From Acidobacteriaceae bacterium (GTDB lineage: Bacteria; Acidobacteriota; Terriglobia; Terriglobales; Acidobacteriaceae), in NCBI GenBank assembly GCA_003156495.1, contig PMHC01000083.1:1-44595 (forward strand): 44,595 nt of DNA, written 5' to 3'. Below are positions 17,180 through 26,293 of the stretch, one piece after another. Each line of letters opens with the position of its first letter. Within the stretch, counting starts at the first letter, position 1. The notes beneath the pieces were generated by a model that was given only the letters and a program-made list of their open reading frames with translations, searched no databases and was not told where the DNA came from. The position numbers and the translations under genes are program-made.

Positions 17180-17581
17180 TTAAGCCTTGACGGCGCCACA
17201 CGGGGCGATATTCGCGGTAATGAAATCGCCCGCGTTGGAATTCCCCGACAGCGCGCGGCCCACGATTTGGTAGGTGCTCGCGGCCGTGATGAACTGTCCG
17301 GCGGCGTTCACCGAAAGGAAGTCTCCGGCCGAAACTGCCGCGCCGATCTGGACAATCGCCGGGCCGAACTCGATCACCGAGACCGGCAATTCAGTGGAAA
17401 CGGCATCCTCTTCGACGACGCCTTGGATCGCGCCGCCCAGCGTAGACGCCAGCGCCGCATGATATTCGTCGGTGCCGTAGATCACGGCCAGGCCGCGCTT
17501 GAGCGTGGTTGCCGCCGGGATCAGGCTTTCTTTCATCTGGGGCTCCTTCGGCCCTTTTACCGAAACAGAAATGTTCGACAT
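17180..17581 (-). CDS. Head decoration protein (DUF2190-like)
   Basis: A 133-residue beta-rich protein between the protease and capsid genes. The pattern LKRGLAVIYG, AAIQGV-like GGAIQGVVEE, and AVSAGDFLSVNAAGQF matches the DUF2190/head-decoration family that sits on the outside of capsids. The ATG at 17581 is chosen for the AGGAGGG ribosome site 6 bases upstream; an upstream in-frame start has none. Expected to be a trimeric stabilising protein of the head. Confidence 0.75.
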   Translation of the reverse strand: MSNISVSVKGPKEPQMKESLIPAATTLKRGLAVIYGTDEYHAALASTLGGAIQGVVEEDAVSTELPVSVIEFGPAIVQIGAAVSAGDFLSVNAAGQFITAASTYQIVGRALSGNSNAGDFITANIAPCGAVKA

Positions 17582-17693
17582 CGCGTGCCCTCCTGGGGCT
17601 GTCAAAGTGTGCCGGGCAGACGGTGGCTACCCAGCTAAAGCCCACGGCGCCAACCTCGCCGCCGCCAGAATCAACATCTGGCAGTCAGGTTCT

Positions 17694-19055
17694 CTACACC
17701 GAGCCGGCGCTCATACCGCCAGCCATGGTCAACTCGGGCTTCTCGGCGACAACCTCGTCGAGCGCCTCACCAAAGTTGAGCTTCGGATTCTCCTTCATGC
17801 GTGCGTGCGCGGCATCGGTCAGCGGATCGCCGCTCGACTTGCTACCGCCAGAAACCTTTCCGCCTTCGTAGAAGGTCGCATTCGGCACGATCTTCTTCAG
17901 GCCCTCCATGAACTCGACGAGCATCTGGAAAGGCGCAACCTGCGGCTTCTTGCCATCCTGGTCGGCTTCGCCAAACTCGATGGTTGTAGTCGCCTTGGCC
18001 AGCTCCTCGAAGACCAACGGCAAGCCAGCCCGGTCGAAGGCTGGAACCCACTTACCCTCGCCTTTCAGCTTGTTGATGGCTTCGACAACCCGAGCCTTGG
18101 TTTCTCCGGTGGCGATGGCCGTTTCACGTTCAGCGAACTTGGCCGTCTGCGCCTTCGCGCTGGTTTCAAGCTCCGAGATTTTGGTTTGGAGCGGCGCGGT
18201 CGCCGCGGTTATCGCCTCGGTGGCGATGCGCTTCACATCCGCTTCGCTGAACTCCTTCGAAGCGCCCTTGCCGAATCCCGGCACATGCTCGGCGAACCAG
18301 GCAGAGATCTGCTCGCCAATCGACTTATCGTTTTCAGCTCCCACGGTTTCCTCCTCACCGAACGCAAGTTCAACGAACTCGCGGCCGGCGTCGTCAAAAT
18401 TGAGATTTTTCAAGCCTTTTACTTCAGGAGGCTGCGCACCCAGCCAGCCCACATGCCGCAGGCCGCCCACTTTGCCATCGGCGTCCAGGTAGAACGCGGC
18501 CGAACGCTTCTTATAACGCCCAGTCTTGCGTGCTTCGTCAAATGCCGGGTCGACCTGCTTTTCTTTAGCCAGCAACGTGTCACCATCGAGCGCCAAGCGC
18601 TCGATCCAGCCAAAAGCCGGCGCGTCGGTCTTCGGATGGCCGACACATACCGGCGCTTCATGGAAATCCGGATCATAGTTGCGCACAACGCGTTCGAGAT
18701 CTTGCCGCGTGATATTGATCTTGCCCTGCGGCCGGTAATCTCCGGCGCGGAAGATCTCGATCCAGCCACGCGGCGCTTCACCGTGCTCGACGCTCTTGCA
18801 GTATTTCTCTTCGAAATTCTTGATGCGATCTTCGTCGAGGCCCTGCTTCTTCGCTTCGGCGACGATCTTATGTGCCGTGGCAACCTTGGCATCGGCGGGC
18901 ACATTCTTTTCATGCCCGAACATCTTCAAGGCTGAGTCGATGTGTTCCTTGTCGATAGGAAGATGCCAAGTGGAAATATCCTTGGCGTCGCCTACATACG
19001 CGAAATCGTCCGCTGAATGCGGCTTACCATCGATCGTCTTGGTGAGTTCTGCCAT
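17694..19055 (-). CDS. Mu I-like protease / scaffold protein
   Basis: A 453-residue protein of the Mu-like prophage I family. The first 230 residues are the protease part, with WIEIFRAGDYRPQGKINIT, PDFHEAPVCVGHPKTDAPAFG and LRHVGWLGAQPPEVKGL, motifs that mark this family. The second half (about 290-380) is charged and helical (ISELETSAKAQTAKFAERET), the scaffold part around which the capsid assembles. In Mu the same gene makes both full-length protease and an internal scaffold (Z); an equivalent internal start here was not found with certainty. An N-terminal extension of about 60 residues (TWHLPIDKEHIDSALKMFGH) resembles a separate DUF6582-like helical segment. Confidence 0.85.
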   Translation of the reverse strand: MAELTKTIDGKPHSADDFAYVGDAKDISTWHLPIDKEHIDSALKMFGHEKNVPADAKVATAHKIVAEAKKQGLDEDRIKNFEEKYCKSVEHGEAPRGWIEIFRAGDYRPQGKINITRQDLERVVRNYDPDFHEAPVCVGHPKTDAPAFGWIERLALDGDTLLAKEKQVDPAFDEARKTGRYKKRSAAFYLDADGKVGGLRHVGWLGAQPPEVKGLKNLNFDDAGREFVELAFGEEETVGAENDKSIGEQISAWFAEHVPGFGKGASKEFSEADVKRIATEAITAATAPLQTKISELETSAKAQTAKFAERETAIATGETKARVVEAINKLKGEGKWVPAFDRAGLPLVFEELAKATTTIEFGEADQDGKKPQVAPFQMLVEFMEGLKKIVPNATFYEGGKVSGGSKSSGDPLTDAAHARMKENPKLNFGEALDEVVAEKPELTMAGGMSAGSV

Positions 19056-19165
19056 CGATCCAAGTATCGCGGGATAGAAAAGGCGCGTGGGCGCGCAGGA
19101 CGCGCGCGGCGCGGGCGTCTATCTTGCGGATAAATTGCACAGTGTAGGAATGGAATCTCTAGGTT
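19056..19165 (-). promoter_or_regulatory. GC-rich inverted repeat region between head genes
   Basis: A 110-bp gap before the protease gene in an otherwise gapless operon. It contains GACGC (19099-19103) and GCGTC (19115-19119) around alternating CG, and the segment at 19084-19107 closely resembles one at 28472-28494, also in a gap upstream of leftward genes. It may be a structured message region, a binding site or a repeat shared with the host. No gene is seen. Confidence 0.4.
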
Positions 19166-19996
19166 TTATGCGGCGATCAGGGAGCCAAAGCCCTCTTGCG
19201 GAACGAGCGTGCGCGCCAGCATCGGCAACCGTTCCAGGCCGCCCTCGCTTGCATTCGGATCAATCTTGAGCGCTTCCTCGGCCGGAATCGGCACCACCGA
19301 GCAGCGGCAATTGAAACCGGACGGCGGATAAATCTTACGCCAAACGGGATCGATCGCGCGCGCAATAAAGCCATCGAGCGCCGCGTGCTCCGGCCGTACC
19401 CGCAGATCGCCTACCGTCCAGTATTGCCAAAAAGGCAGCGCGTCGACCATGTGTGGTTCGCTCATTTGTTCCAGACGCCCGGCGGAATAGATTTTCTGCA
19501 TCACCGTCTGAAAAGCTGTATCGAGCGTGAAAGCATTGATATTGGCCACGCCGGAGGCCGTCGTGAGCTGGTCGGCAGCTTTGCGAAAGTCGCTTGCCGT
19601 TTCGCCTTTCTTGGCACCCTCGGCCAGCGCATCTTGTACCTTCTGCACCAGGCGCAGATCGGCCGCGCCAGCAATCGTAAATGCGTTGCGGCGATACTGC
19701 GACGTGAGGCCATCGAAAATCTGCTTGGTAACCGGCGTCAGATCGCGGATGCGCTCGGCGGTTTCATCGCCGCCTACATCGAAGGCGGCACTCACCGTGT
19801 CATCGTCTTCGGCAAAGTGCACACGCCGCGAGGTGGTAGCCAGCGGCAACCGCCGATGCGTCTTGGCATAGGCGTGCCTGACCACCTGCAGACGGCCGAG
19901 CACGTCGGCCGCCGCCATGTGCCGCGCCAGCAGCGTGCCGAGCTGTTCGCGGAAGTTGGCATCGTGCGGCGCGGCGAGATGAACGCGGATCGCCAT
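19166..19996 (-). CDS. Mu F-like head morphogenesis protein (gp30-like)
   Basis: A 276-residue member of the MuF family. The signature is at the C-terminus (about 195-250): GDLRVRPEHAALDGFIAR, then IDPVWRKIYPPSGFNCRCSV, the conserved Arg-x-x-His-x-x-x-Asp and Pro-Pro-x-Gly-x-Asn-Cys-Arg-Cys positions. MuF proteins are minor head proteins bound near the portal. The order terminase, portal, F, I is that of Mu. ATG start at 19996, 2 bp past the portal stop. Shorter than Mu gp30, with the N-terminal part reduced. Confidence 0.9.
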   Translation of the reverse strand: MAIRVHLAAPHDANFREQLGTLLARHMAAADVLGRLQVVRHAYAKTHRRLPLATTSRRVHFAEDDDTVSAAFDVGGDETAERIRDLTPVTKQIFDGLTSQYRRNAFTIAGAADLRLVQKVQDALAEGAKKGETASDFRKAADQLTTASGVANINAFTLDTAFQTVMQKIYSAGRLEQMSEPHMVDALPFWQYWTVGDLRVRPEHAALDGFIARAIDPVWRKIYPPSGFNCRCSVVPIPAEEALKIDPNASEGGLERLPMLARTLVPQEGFGSLIAA

Positions 19997-19997
19997 G

Positions 19998-21446
19998 CTA
20001 CTCGCTTACCTCGACCGGCTGCGCGGAGGCCGCGACTTGGCGCGTCCGATGCGCCAGCAGCGGATCGGCGCCTGTTTTGAGCTGCTCGACCAACTCGTCG
20101 AACTCGTGCTGTTCCTTTGCGTCCTCGGCAAAGGTATCGCCATCGTCCGGGGCGCCCAAGTTCGCGGGCGCTGCCGCGCTCGCACTAGGCACCAGTGGCA
20201 GGTCTGGATCTTCGCCTTTCACCAGCGGCACATCGTAACGATTGGACACGTAGCCGGCCGTTATCTGTTTGCCCATCTTCTGCACGCCCATGTCGACGAC
20301 CAGGCGGTCTTTCAGGTTCTCTTCTTCGCCAACGTTGAAGCTCCACTTCGGCATCGGCGCGTCCGGACCATAGTTCCACAGCACCAGCCGCCGAACGAGC
20401 TGAGAATTGATGACCGAAGCTACGGAACGCGCCAACTCGGCCACGCGCGTATCGAGCGTCTCGGTGTGTGTCTGCCCTTGCGCATTCGAGCCGTGGCCGC
20501 CCTCGTTGCCAAAGCTGGTCAGCGTCTCGCCGAGAATCTTTCGCGCAATCGAGTATTGCATCGCTTCAAAGAATTTCTCGTATGTGGCCGGATCTTGCGA
20601 ACGAGCGATTTTGAGCAGCTCGGTTTCAAATTTCAGATTTTGCGGTACCGCAATTGCGACACCGTCCACGATCGCCTGCGCAATACTAGCCGCCTGTTGC
20701 CGTTCTTCCACGTTGTCTGCATCGTTGTAGTACACAACTGCGGTGCCAGGGCCTTTTTCGGCGAACTTCAGCCACAACCGTTCCAGATTGCGCTTGAACC
20801 AACTCGGCCAGAATACCGACTTGAGGAGCGGCCGTCCCATACGATTGCGGCCGCGTTTACGATAGGTGAAGACCAGAAACTTTTCTTCGGGCACCAGATC
20901 ACCACTCGACGCCCAAGGTTGCTTCAGGAATTGCAGCGGTCCAATCTGCGGCTCATAGCGGCTGCCAAACAAGAAAAGCTCCTGCGGGCAGTCGTTGATG
21001 CCCACCAGAGATGCCTGGCCAGCGCTTGTATCGAAGACCTGTTCTTGCACGGTGAAGCCGTAGCCTGGCGCATCCAGGACACAATCCAAAACCGAGTGAA
21101 AATCCTCAACGTTGGCGAGCTGATCTTTGACAAACTGCGCCACATCGAGCGCGAGCTGGCTCTCGTCGCCGGGCGAGACATCGTGATCGCGCTCCAGCAC
21201 CTTCAGGCGCAGCGTTTCGAGAGCATCGGCGACATCCTCGTCCTTGTCTTCCAGCTCGCGGTAAAGCAGCATGGCCTGCGGATGGTTGTAGACCATCGTG
21301 GCCCAGATCATCGAAGGATTGCGGAGACCACCGAAAGCCAGCGAATTGCTATAGAGCGAGAGCTGCGATTGATACAGCGCTTCCTGCGTCACAATTTCGC
21401 CGCGCGGCGGCAGCGGCGGCGCTTGAAAGGTCTTTTCATCGGCCAT
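19998..21446 (-). CDS. Portal protein, Mu gp29-like (DUF935)
   Basis: A 482-residue protein of the DUF935 portal family. Diagnostic stretches include DEDVADALETLRLKVLERD, KFLVFTYRKRGRNRMGRPLLKSVFWP, DVPLVKGEDPDLPL and the ARKILGETLTS segment. The portal forms the dodecameric ring for DNA entry at one head vertex. Its ATG overlaps the stop of the large terminase by one base, so the two are coupled. Length and order match Mu-like phages, and no disruption is seen. Confidence 0.92.
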   Translation of the reverse strand: MADEKTFQAPPLPPRGEIVTQEALYQSQLSLYSNSLAFGGLRNPSMIWATMVYNHPQAMLLYRELEDKDEDVADALETLRLKVLERDHDVSPGDESQLALDVAQFVKDQLANVEDFHSVLDCVLDAPGYGFTVQEQVFDTSAGQASLVGINDCPQELFLFGSRYEPQIGPLQFLKQPWASSGDLVPEEKFLVFTYRKRGRNRMGRPLLKSVFWPSWFKRNLERLWLKFAEKGPGTAVVYYNDADNVEERQQAASIAQAIVDGVAIAVPQNLKFETELLKIARSQDPATYEKFFEAMQYSIARKILGETLTSFGNEGGHGSNAQGQTHTETLDTRVAELARSVASVINSQLVRRLVLWNYGPDAPMPKWSFNVGEEENLKDRLVVDMGVQKMGKQITAGYVSNRYDVPLVKGEDPDLPLVPSASAAAPANLGAPDDGDTFAEDAKEQHEFDELVEQLKTGADPLLAHRTRQVAASAQPVEVSE

Positions 21447-22942
21447 TAGAACAATCCTCCTAGCAGCGTGCTCGATGGCGCTACGCCGGTTGTTTCCATG
21501 CCCAGGCCGCAGACATCGACATCCGCGGCCAGATCGGCCAGTGCCTTGGCCCAGAACACATCAGCATGGGCAGTGAGTTTTTTCTTTTGTCCGCCGGCTA
21601 CGGCGCTATCGACCTCGATGCGCGGAGCGTCAAAGGTTACGCCGCTCGACGTTGCCTGGCGCTTGATCGCTTGAAACTCAGTGCGGATGCAGCCGTCGTA
21701 GGGGATGCGCGAACGCATTTTTTCAAGATTTCGTTTGATGCGAATCGCCAGATCGGTCTTTAGCCGAACGCCATTGTCGTTCGTGCCGCTGAAGCTCACG
21801 CCGAGAATCCGGCCAGGATTCGCTTCGTCAAAGTCGTCGTAAAGTCCAACGCCCATGCCCGTTTTGTCGATCGCCGTATGCCTCGTCAGCTTCACCACCG
21901 GATTCATGATCCTGAATTGATTCGGGAAGCTGATATTGTGCAGCCACGCCACCAGCCGCGTATGCGCGACATCGCCCAGTTTCTCGTCGAGCCACAGGCA
22001 GGTCGCATCGTGATCGCGGGCCACATCGATTCCGGCCGACAGCGGACCGTGCTTGCCGTCGGCTAATTTCTCGGCAAAATCTTTCAGCGCCGTTACCGGC
22101 GAGGTGTGATCGAGATGTATTAGCGTCGCGCCCAGGTCGTTGTCTTCGCAGGCAGCGATCAAATCGAGCGTCAGCCACGCGCCGGTGGCTTTCAGGAAGG
22201 TGCAGCAAAATTCCTGGTTCCATGTATCGTCGTCGTTCAAGCCGAGGCGCATTTCCTCGATGTTGATTGGGCAGCCTTCGCGCACGGCCATGTACACATC
22301 GACCCAGTGGCCGCTCCAGCCGTCTTTCTTGACCGGCAACTCGGATGGCGCGACGCCCAGGTCGAGTCCGAGCTGGCGCGCGATGTCGTAAAACTTTCCC
22401 TGTTCGCCGTTGGGCGTCGAGAGTACGCGCAGCTTGTGGCCGAGTGCGACCTGGCGGAAGACCGCGGCGAAGATGGCATAGCTGTCTTCGTGATGCGCGA
22501 ATTCGTCCAGGATGGCGTTACCGGGATAGCCGCGCGCCGTACGTGGATTCGCCGGCAGCGCGATGATCCGCGAACCGTTCGGAAAGCTGATGCGCTGCTG
22601 TATGGCCTCGATCCGGCCCAGCGTGTCGATAAAATCTTCGTCCTGATAGAGCTGCGCCGTGCCGCCCATGAGCTGCAGGTTCTTCTGGCAGGTCTCGATG
22701 AATTCCGTCGACTGCGCTTTCGACGCGCTCAGAACAGTCCACGTATCATTCGGACGGATCAGGCAACCATCCTCGTCGCTCATGATGGCTTCGAGGCCCG
22801 TGGCGTAGCTGTAGCCAATACGCGCCGACTTCACTGCGGCCTTGAATCGTGTGTGATCGTCGATCCAACGCTGCTGATAGCCCCGGAGCTGAATCACCGG
22901 CGGCAGCTTGATCTCTTTTTTCGGAAACTCGAAACTAGGCAT
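21446..22942 (-). CDS. Large terminase subunit, Mu gp28-like
   Basis: A 498-residue terminase ATPase/nuclease. An N-terminal ATPase part has a degenerate Walker A (KSARIGYS, about 38-45), a Walker B with catalytic acids (GNAILDEFAHHE, about 140-151) and a coupling motif (LSTPNG). The nuclease half begins with SAGIDVARDHDATCLW, whose first Asp binds metal in the RNase H-like fold. It packages DNA by headful from the left end in Mu-type phages, carrying host DNA at the ends. It overlaps the small subunit gene by 8 bp. Confidence 0.92.
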   Translation of the reverse strand: MPSFEFPKKEIKLPPVIQLRGYQQRWIDDHTRFKAAVKSARIGYSYATGLEAIMSDEDGCLIRPNDTWTVLSASKAQSTEFIETCQKNLQLMGGTAQLYQDEDFIDTLGRIEAIQQRISFPNGSRIIALPANPRTARGYPGNAILDEFAHHEDSYAIFAAVFRQVALGHKLRVLSTPNGEQGKFYDIARQLGLDLGVAPSELPVKKDGWSGHWVDVYMAVREGCPINIEEMRLGLNDDDTWNQEFCCTFLKATGAWLTLDLIAACEDNDLGATLIHLDHTSPVTALKDFAEKLADGKHGPLSAGIDVARDHDATCLWLDEKLGDVAHTRLVAWLHNISFPNQFRIMNPVVKLTRHTAIDKTGMGVGLYDDFDEANPGRILGVSFSGTNDNGVRLKTDLAIRIKRNLEKMRSRIPYDGCIRTEFQAIKRQATSSGVTFDAPRIEVDSAVAGGQKKKLTAHADVFWAKALADLAADVDVCGLGMETTGVAPSSTLLGGLF

Positions 22943-23651
22943 GAGCCGGAGCCTCCGAGGCTACCGGCGGCAGCCCGAAGACGCGCTCGCGGAGCCGGTT
23001 AATGTCTTCGACCGTCAGCTCGCCCTTGCGCAGCTTGCCGGCTGCCTTTTCCGTCTCGGCCTCCATCTGCTTGCGTTTCTGCTCGGCTTCCAGCTCAAGC
23101 TGAGCAACGCGTCGCTCATCGACAGCCACTCGACGCTCCTGGATCTCGACACGCTGAATGCGCGTCATGGCGAGCGTAAGATTCTCCAGATTTTTTACAA
23201 AGAGCAATTTATTGCCCGCGCTGGCGCTCTGCATCAAGGCAAAGACTTGGTCGCGCAGGGCATTCACCACTGCGGCGTTGGCACCGTCAAGATCGCATTT
23301 GGCAAAAGCCGCCGCGAACTCGCGCGCCTGCGCGCTCTCGCGCAACACGAACTGCCTGGCTTGTCGCACACGTAGATCGAACCAGCGTTGCAGTGTGGAT
23401 TTCGGCAGCTTCATGTCGGGGAACTGCTCCAACACTTTCAAATCGAGCGTTTCCCAATCGACAAAACCGCCGGCATCTTCTTTCCACTTTTCGCTAAATG
23501 GACGCGCAGACTGCTCCGCGATCTCAAGCCAGGTGTGGCCGCTATCGTAGAGCGTCTGGATCGCGTCGCGCGCACTCTGCGGCAACAAGTCGATCTTGAG
23601 CGGTTGATGCTTCACACGCGGTTCGCCGGTTTTTGGTCTGGGCTTGGTCAT
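22935..23651 (-). CDS. Small terminase subunit, Mu gp27-like (DUF3486)
   Basis: A 238-residue protein with the DUF3486 pattern: N-terminal KIDLLPQSARDAIQTLYDSGHTW is a helix-turn-helix type DNA-binding start (only the ends KIDLLP and SGHTW quoted here matter), then FPDMKLPKSTLQRWFDLR, then long charged coiled coil 170-225. It recognises phage DNA ends for packaging. It lies directly upstream of the large subunit and overlaps it. The coiled-coil C-terminus fits oligomerisation. Confidence 0.85.
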   Translation of the reverse strand: MTKPRPKTGEPRVKHQPLKIDLLPQSARDAIQTLYDSGHTWLEIAEQSARPFSEKWKEDAGGFVDWETLDLKVLEQFPDMKLPKSTLQRWFDLRVRQARQFVLRESAQAREFAAAFAKCDLDGANAAVVNALRDQVFALMQSASAGNKLLFVKNLENLTLAMTRIQRVEIQERRVAVDERRVAQLELEAEQKRKQMEAETEKAAGKLRKGELTVEDINRLRERVFGLPPVASEAPAHA

Positions 23652-23653
23652 GT

Positions 23654-23986
23654 CTAGGCAAACAGCACATCGTCGTTGCTACGCCCTGCCGTCACAAAGC
23701 GCAGGCCAGTAGCTGTTAGCTGGATCATGCTCAGCTCGACTCGGCCGGTGATCTCATTGGTCTGGGACTTGAAGTCGATGTAATCGAGCACCTGTAGATC
23801 CTGAAGAAGCGTGACGACCTGGTCGCGCCCCACCGTCTGCCCAAGTTTCTGCAGCATGGCCCAGACCTCGAAATCGTCCATCCGCGAGAACTGATTCTCG
23901 TGGCCCTGCCGGACGAGCTTCAAGATGATTCCGCGCCGGCGCCGCGCCTGGATCAACCCCCGCTCCGATGCGAATTCAATTCCCAT
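23654..23986 (-). CDS. Mu gp26-like protein
   Basis: A 110-residue protein between the membrane protein and small terminase genes, the place of Mu gp26. It looks like a small winged-helix protein: RRRGIILKLVRQGHE, then VWAMLQKLGQTVGRDQVVTLLQDL and a beta hairpin before LTATGLRFV. A role in packaging control or late regulation is possible. It overlaps the preceding gene by 11 bp. Confidence 0.7.
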   Translation of the reverse strand: MGIEFASERGLIQARRRRGIILKLVRQGHENQFSRMDDFEVWAMLQKLGQTVGRDQVVTLLQDLQVLDYIDFKSQTNEITGRVELSMIQLTATGLRFVTAGRSNDDVLFA

Positions 23987-24512
23987 GACGTTCCGTCTCC
24001 TCTGCTGTATCCAGCCGTGCGTGCAAACGCTCTACCGAGTTCGACAACGACTGTAAGACCTGGTCCTGCTGGTCAAATCTCTCGTATACACTCGGAAATT
24101 CGCGCGCCGCGTAAATCGCCATTCGCTCGACCTCCTCGAATTGGCGCTTGCCCTGCTCGGCCAGATCGCTCGTCGCATTGGCCATCTTGGTCTGCGCTTC
24201 CGCCGTCTGGTGCGTGCTGGTGACGATGGAATTAAAGCTGGTCGAGATGATGTCAAGCAGGCGCGAGAAAAATGGCGCCAGCAAAGCTAGCGCGATGATC
24301 GCTACGACCGGCCAAGGCCCCCAGGAAGTCAGAAGCTGAAATCCCTCGACCGGCTGCCGTTGGATCAAGCCAAAAGCTGCCAGAACCAGGGCGGCCCCTC
24401 CAGCCGAACTCAAACCGACCTTCACGTACCGTAGCCACCCCGAACGAAAGCCAGCCGAGATCTCGCTCGGCATCTTTGCAGCCCCCAGATCCAGCGTCGT
24501 CATCGTGCCCAA
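23976..24512 (-). CDS. Membrane protein with coiled coil, Mu gp25-like (DUF2730 type)
   Basis: A 178-residue protein with two transmembrane helices (about 33-52 and 68-90) and a C-terminal coiled coil (about 100-170, including VERMAIYAARE and QSLSNSVERLHARLD). Mu gp25 and relatives in front of gp26 have a similar membrane anchor plus coiled coil and are thought to be lysis or spanin-related. The TTG at 24512 is preferred because GGAGG lies 5 bases upstream; an ATG at 24503 is the alternative and would shorten the protein by three residues. Confidence 0.65.
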   Translation of the reverse strand: MGTMTTLDLGAAKMPSEISAGFRSGWLRYVKVGLSSAGGAALVLAAFGLIQRQPVEGFQLLTSWGPWPVVAIIALALLAPFFSRLLDIISTSFNSIVTSTHQTAEAQTKMANATSDLAEQGKRQFEEVERMAIYAAREFPSVYERFDQQDQVLQSLSNSVERLHARLDTAEETERHGN

Positions 24513-24686
24513 CTCCCCCTCCTCAGCTTTCGAACTCTTGGCGTCATCAAACCTCTCCCCGTACCCCTCAACGCTGCCACGTAAAAATACCCCAGGCGCA
24601 TACCTTTTGCATGGGTGGTACGTTCCCCTCAGTTGGCTTTTTCGATGCCTTAAAACGCCTTAATACGATTTCTCCCTTTTGGCCGC

Positions 24687-24980
24687 TCAATCCACCCTTT
24701 TGCCGCCTTTGATGGGGCCGTAAACGACCAGCGCCAATAAATCGTTTGGATAGTACGCTTTCCAGTATTTCGGCCACCGAATAACACGGCAAAAAAGCAT
24801 TTTTGCGACCGGGACGTACCGCCAGGAGATGTTCAGATCGCCCCCGGTCTCTCCCATAAAATCGGAGAATTTCATACTCAAATATTTCGCGGATCGAGCC
24901 TTGATACGTTCCCAATGGGCGCGATCAATCTCCTGAAACTCGAAATGCTGCTCGGGATATCCTTCCTTTTTCATCCGCAT
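24687..24980 (-). CDS. Hypothetical protein upstream of the packaging genes
   Basis: A 97-residue protein, aromatic-rich and basic (ISWRYVPVAKMLFCRVIRWPKYWKAYYPND has several Trp/Tyr; only FCRVIRW and KYWKAYY are distinctive). GGAAA lies before the ATG. It follows a terminator-like hairpin, so it may start a new transcription unit with the packaging genes. The 174 bp between it and the next gene show no convincing frame. No family recognised. Confidence 0.5.
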   Translation of the reverse strand: MRMKKEGYPEQHFEFQEIDRAHWERIKARSAKYLSMKFSDFMGETGGDLNISWRYVPVAKMLFCRVIRWPKYWKAYYPNDLLALVVYGPIKGGKRVD

Positions 24981-25006
24981 TTTCCGTAGAGACAGACTGC
25001 CGGATC

Positions 25007-25035
25007 GGGTAAGGGCGCAACAGGCTCCCTTACCC
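25007..25035 (-). terminator. Strong hairpin after the Ig-like protein gene
   Basis: GGGTAAGGG (25007-25015) and CCCTTACCC (25027-25035) make a perfect 9-bp stem with an 11-nt loop, starting 13 bp after the stop codon of the gene at 25048-25386. No T-run follows, as is common in GC-rich genomes. It likely ends or attenuates lysis-region transcription. Confidence 0.6.
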
Positions 25036-25047
25036 GCCGACTCCTTA

Positions 25048-25386
25048 TTAAGCGGGAGTGCCGAAGCTGATGGCGATCGAAGCCGTTCGCCCGGTCGGTT
25101 TGGCTACGGTGACGGTGCCCGTCGCGCTAAAGGTCTGCACGGTGCCGTCAGCGTCGGTCACCACGGCGCTCACGGAAACCGTCGCAGTGCCGGCAGCCAC
25201 GGCCGCAATTGTGGCCGAGCCATCGGCGCTGTCTGTCAACGTGGCGATCGATAAGTCGCTGACCGAAAACGTCTGACTCGTAATCGTGGCGCTGGGGGTT
25301 TGTGTGGTGCCGTCGGCTTCCAGCGGAATAACCGACGCGACGACCGATTGACCGGCCGTCTCAGAAATGGAATTCAAAGTGCCCAT
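25048..25386 (-). CDS. Small Ig-like (BIG2-type) domain protein
   Basis: A 112-residue protein made almost wholly of one bacterial Ig-like domain: QTFSVSDLSIATLTDSADGSATI and AAGTATVSVSAVV are the typical strands. Such domains decorate capsids or tails and bind cell-surface sugars weakly. The ATG at 25386 has AAGGAGAG upstream. An in-frame extension up to 25506 is possible; it would add a very basic, Trp/His-rich segment and is considered unlikely to be translated as part of this protein. Same domain type occurs in the tip protein. Confidence 0.65.
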   Translation of the reverse strand: MGTLNSISETAGQSVVASVIPLEADGTTQTPSATITSQTFSVSDLSIATLTDSADGSATIAAVAAGTATVSVSAVVTDADGTVQTFSATGTVTVAKPTGRTASIAISFGTPA

Positions 25387-25522
25387 CTGCTTCTCTCCTT
25401 GAAACAAAATTGCAACTGCGGTTGTGTGTTTCCGTTTACGGCGATGCCAGTGTCGAAAGATCCACCACTTCCATGCGCGATTTTTCTTCCCTTTGTCCAT
25501 CGCCAATTCCTTGCGAAATCCC

Positions 25523-26293
25523 TTAACCGATCTCTTGCAGAATCGAGAGCACCGCTTCCTGCTTCGCCGCCGGCCACAGCTTCAGCATCGATGCCCACAG
25601 CAGCACATGACACTCGTCCACGTACTTTTGCCACCAAGCAAGCGTCGCCGGCTGATTCTCACCCCAGGTGACGAACTGAATCTTGCCGTCAGCGGTGTAT
25701 TTCGGCGCGACCATGCAGTGGCCACCCCAGCCGCCTGGCGTCCCTTGCTGGCCGCTCACCACATCCCATAGACCAGAGCTTTGCGCGGAAAGCGGCAATT
25801 CTGCGCCCATGTAAACAGATTTGAAATAGGCAATTGCCTTGCGGACGTGGTCCAGGTTTTGTGGATCGGGCGAGACATATCCAAGCAGCGTGTCGCCGGC
25901 AAAGCCGTCGCGCTTGATGCCGGCCAGGATGTCCATCTCAATGCCGCCCTGGTCTGTGTTTGGATCGTTGGGATCGTAGCCGCAGTATTTCTTGTATGCG
26001 CCCTCGACAATGCTGTCGAGCGCCGTAACGATCTTGCCCTCGGCCAGCGTCGCCACCTGCAACGAATGCGCGAGCCCGGCGATCGTACAGTCACCAAGAC
26101 CATCCGGCGCGCTAGGCGGGTTGTTTGGATCGGGACCGTTGAGCATCATGCCCCAGTCGGTAACGCCGTCGGTATTGTCGGCTGCGGCGGGAGGCGCGGG
26201 CAGCAAAGCCATAACCTTATGCGCCGCCAGCCGGTGAGCTGCGCTGTGCCGCACAATGGGGCGGCCTAATTTTAACTGCGATCGATCGATCAT
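25523..26293 (-). CDS. Papain-like cysteine peptidase-fold protein
   Basis: A 256-residue protein with the order of papain-like catalytic residues: Cys69 in GLGDCTIAGLAHSLQ, a His in GGWGGHCMVAPKYT (about residue 190), and a following TWGENQ that could supply the Asn/Gln partner. ATLAWWQKYVDECHVLLW near the end resembles phage and bacterial papain-like proteins of unknown function. A role in cell wall peptide cleavage, head or tail maturation, or host modulation is possible. The ATG at 26293 has GGAGG upstream and overlaps the preceding stop (ATGA). Encoded within the lysis region. Confidence 0.6.
   Translation of the reverse strand: MIDRSQLKLGRPIVRHSAAHRLAAHKVMALLPAPPAAADNTDGVTDWGMMLNGPDPNNPPSAPDGLGDCTIAGLAHSLQVATLAEGKIVTALDSIVEGAYKKYCGYDPNDPNTDQGGIEMDILAGIKRDGFAGDTLLGYVSPDPQNLDHVRKAIAYFKSVYMGAELPLSAQSSGLWDVVSGQQGTPGGWGGHCMVAPKYTADGKIQFVTWGENQPATLAWWQKYVDECHVLLWASMLKLWPAAKQEAVLSILQEIG

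Noticed and set aside
24568..24915. A 115-codon minus-strand frame overlapping the gene at 24687-24980
   Set aside because: Arg-rich shadow frame; the other frame has better composition and ribosome site.
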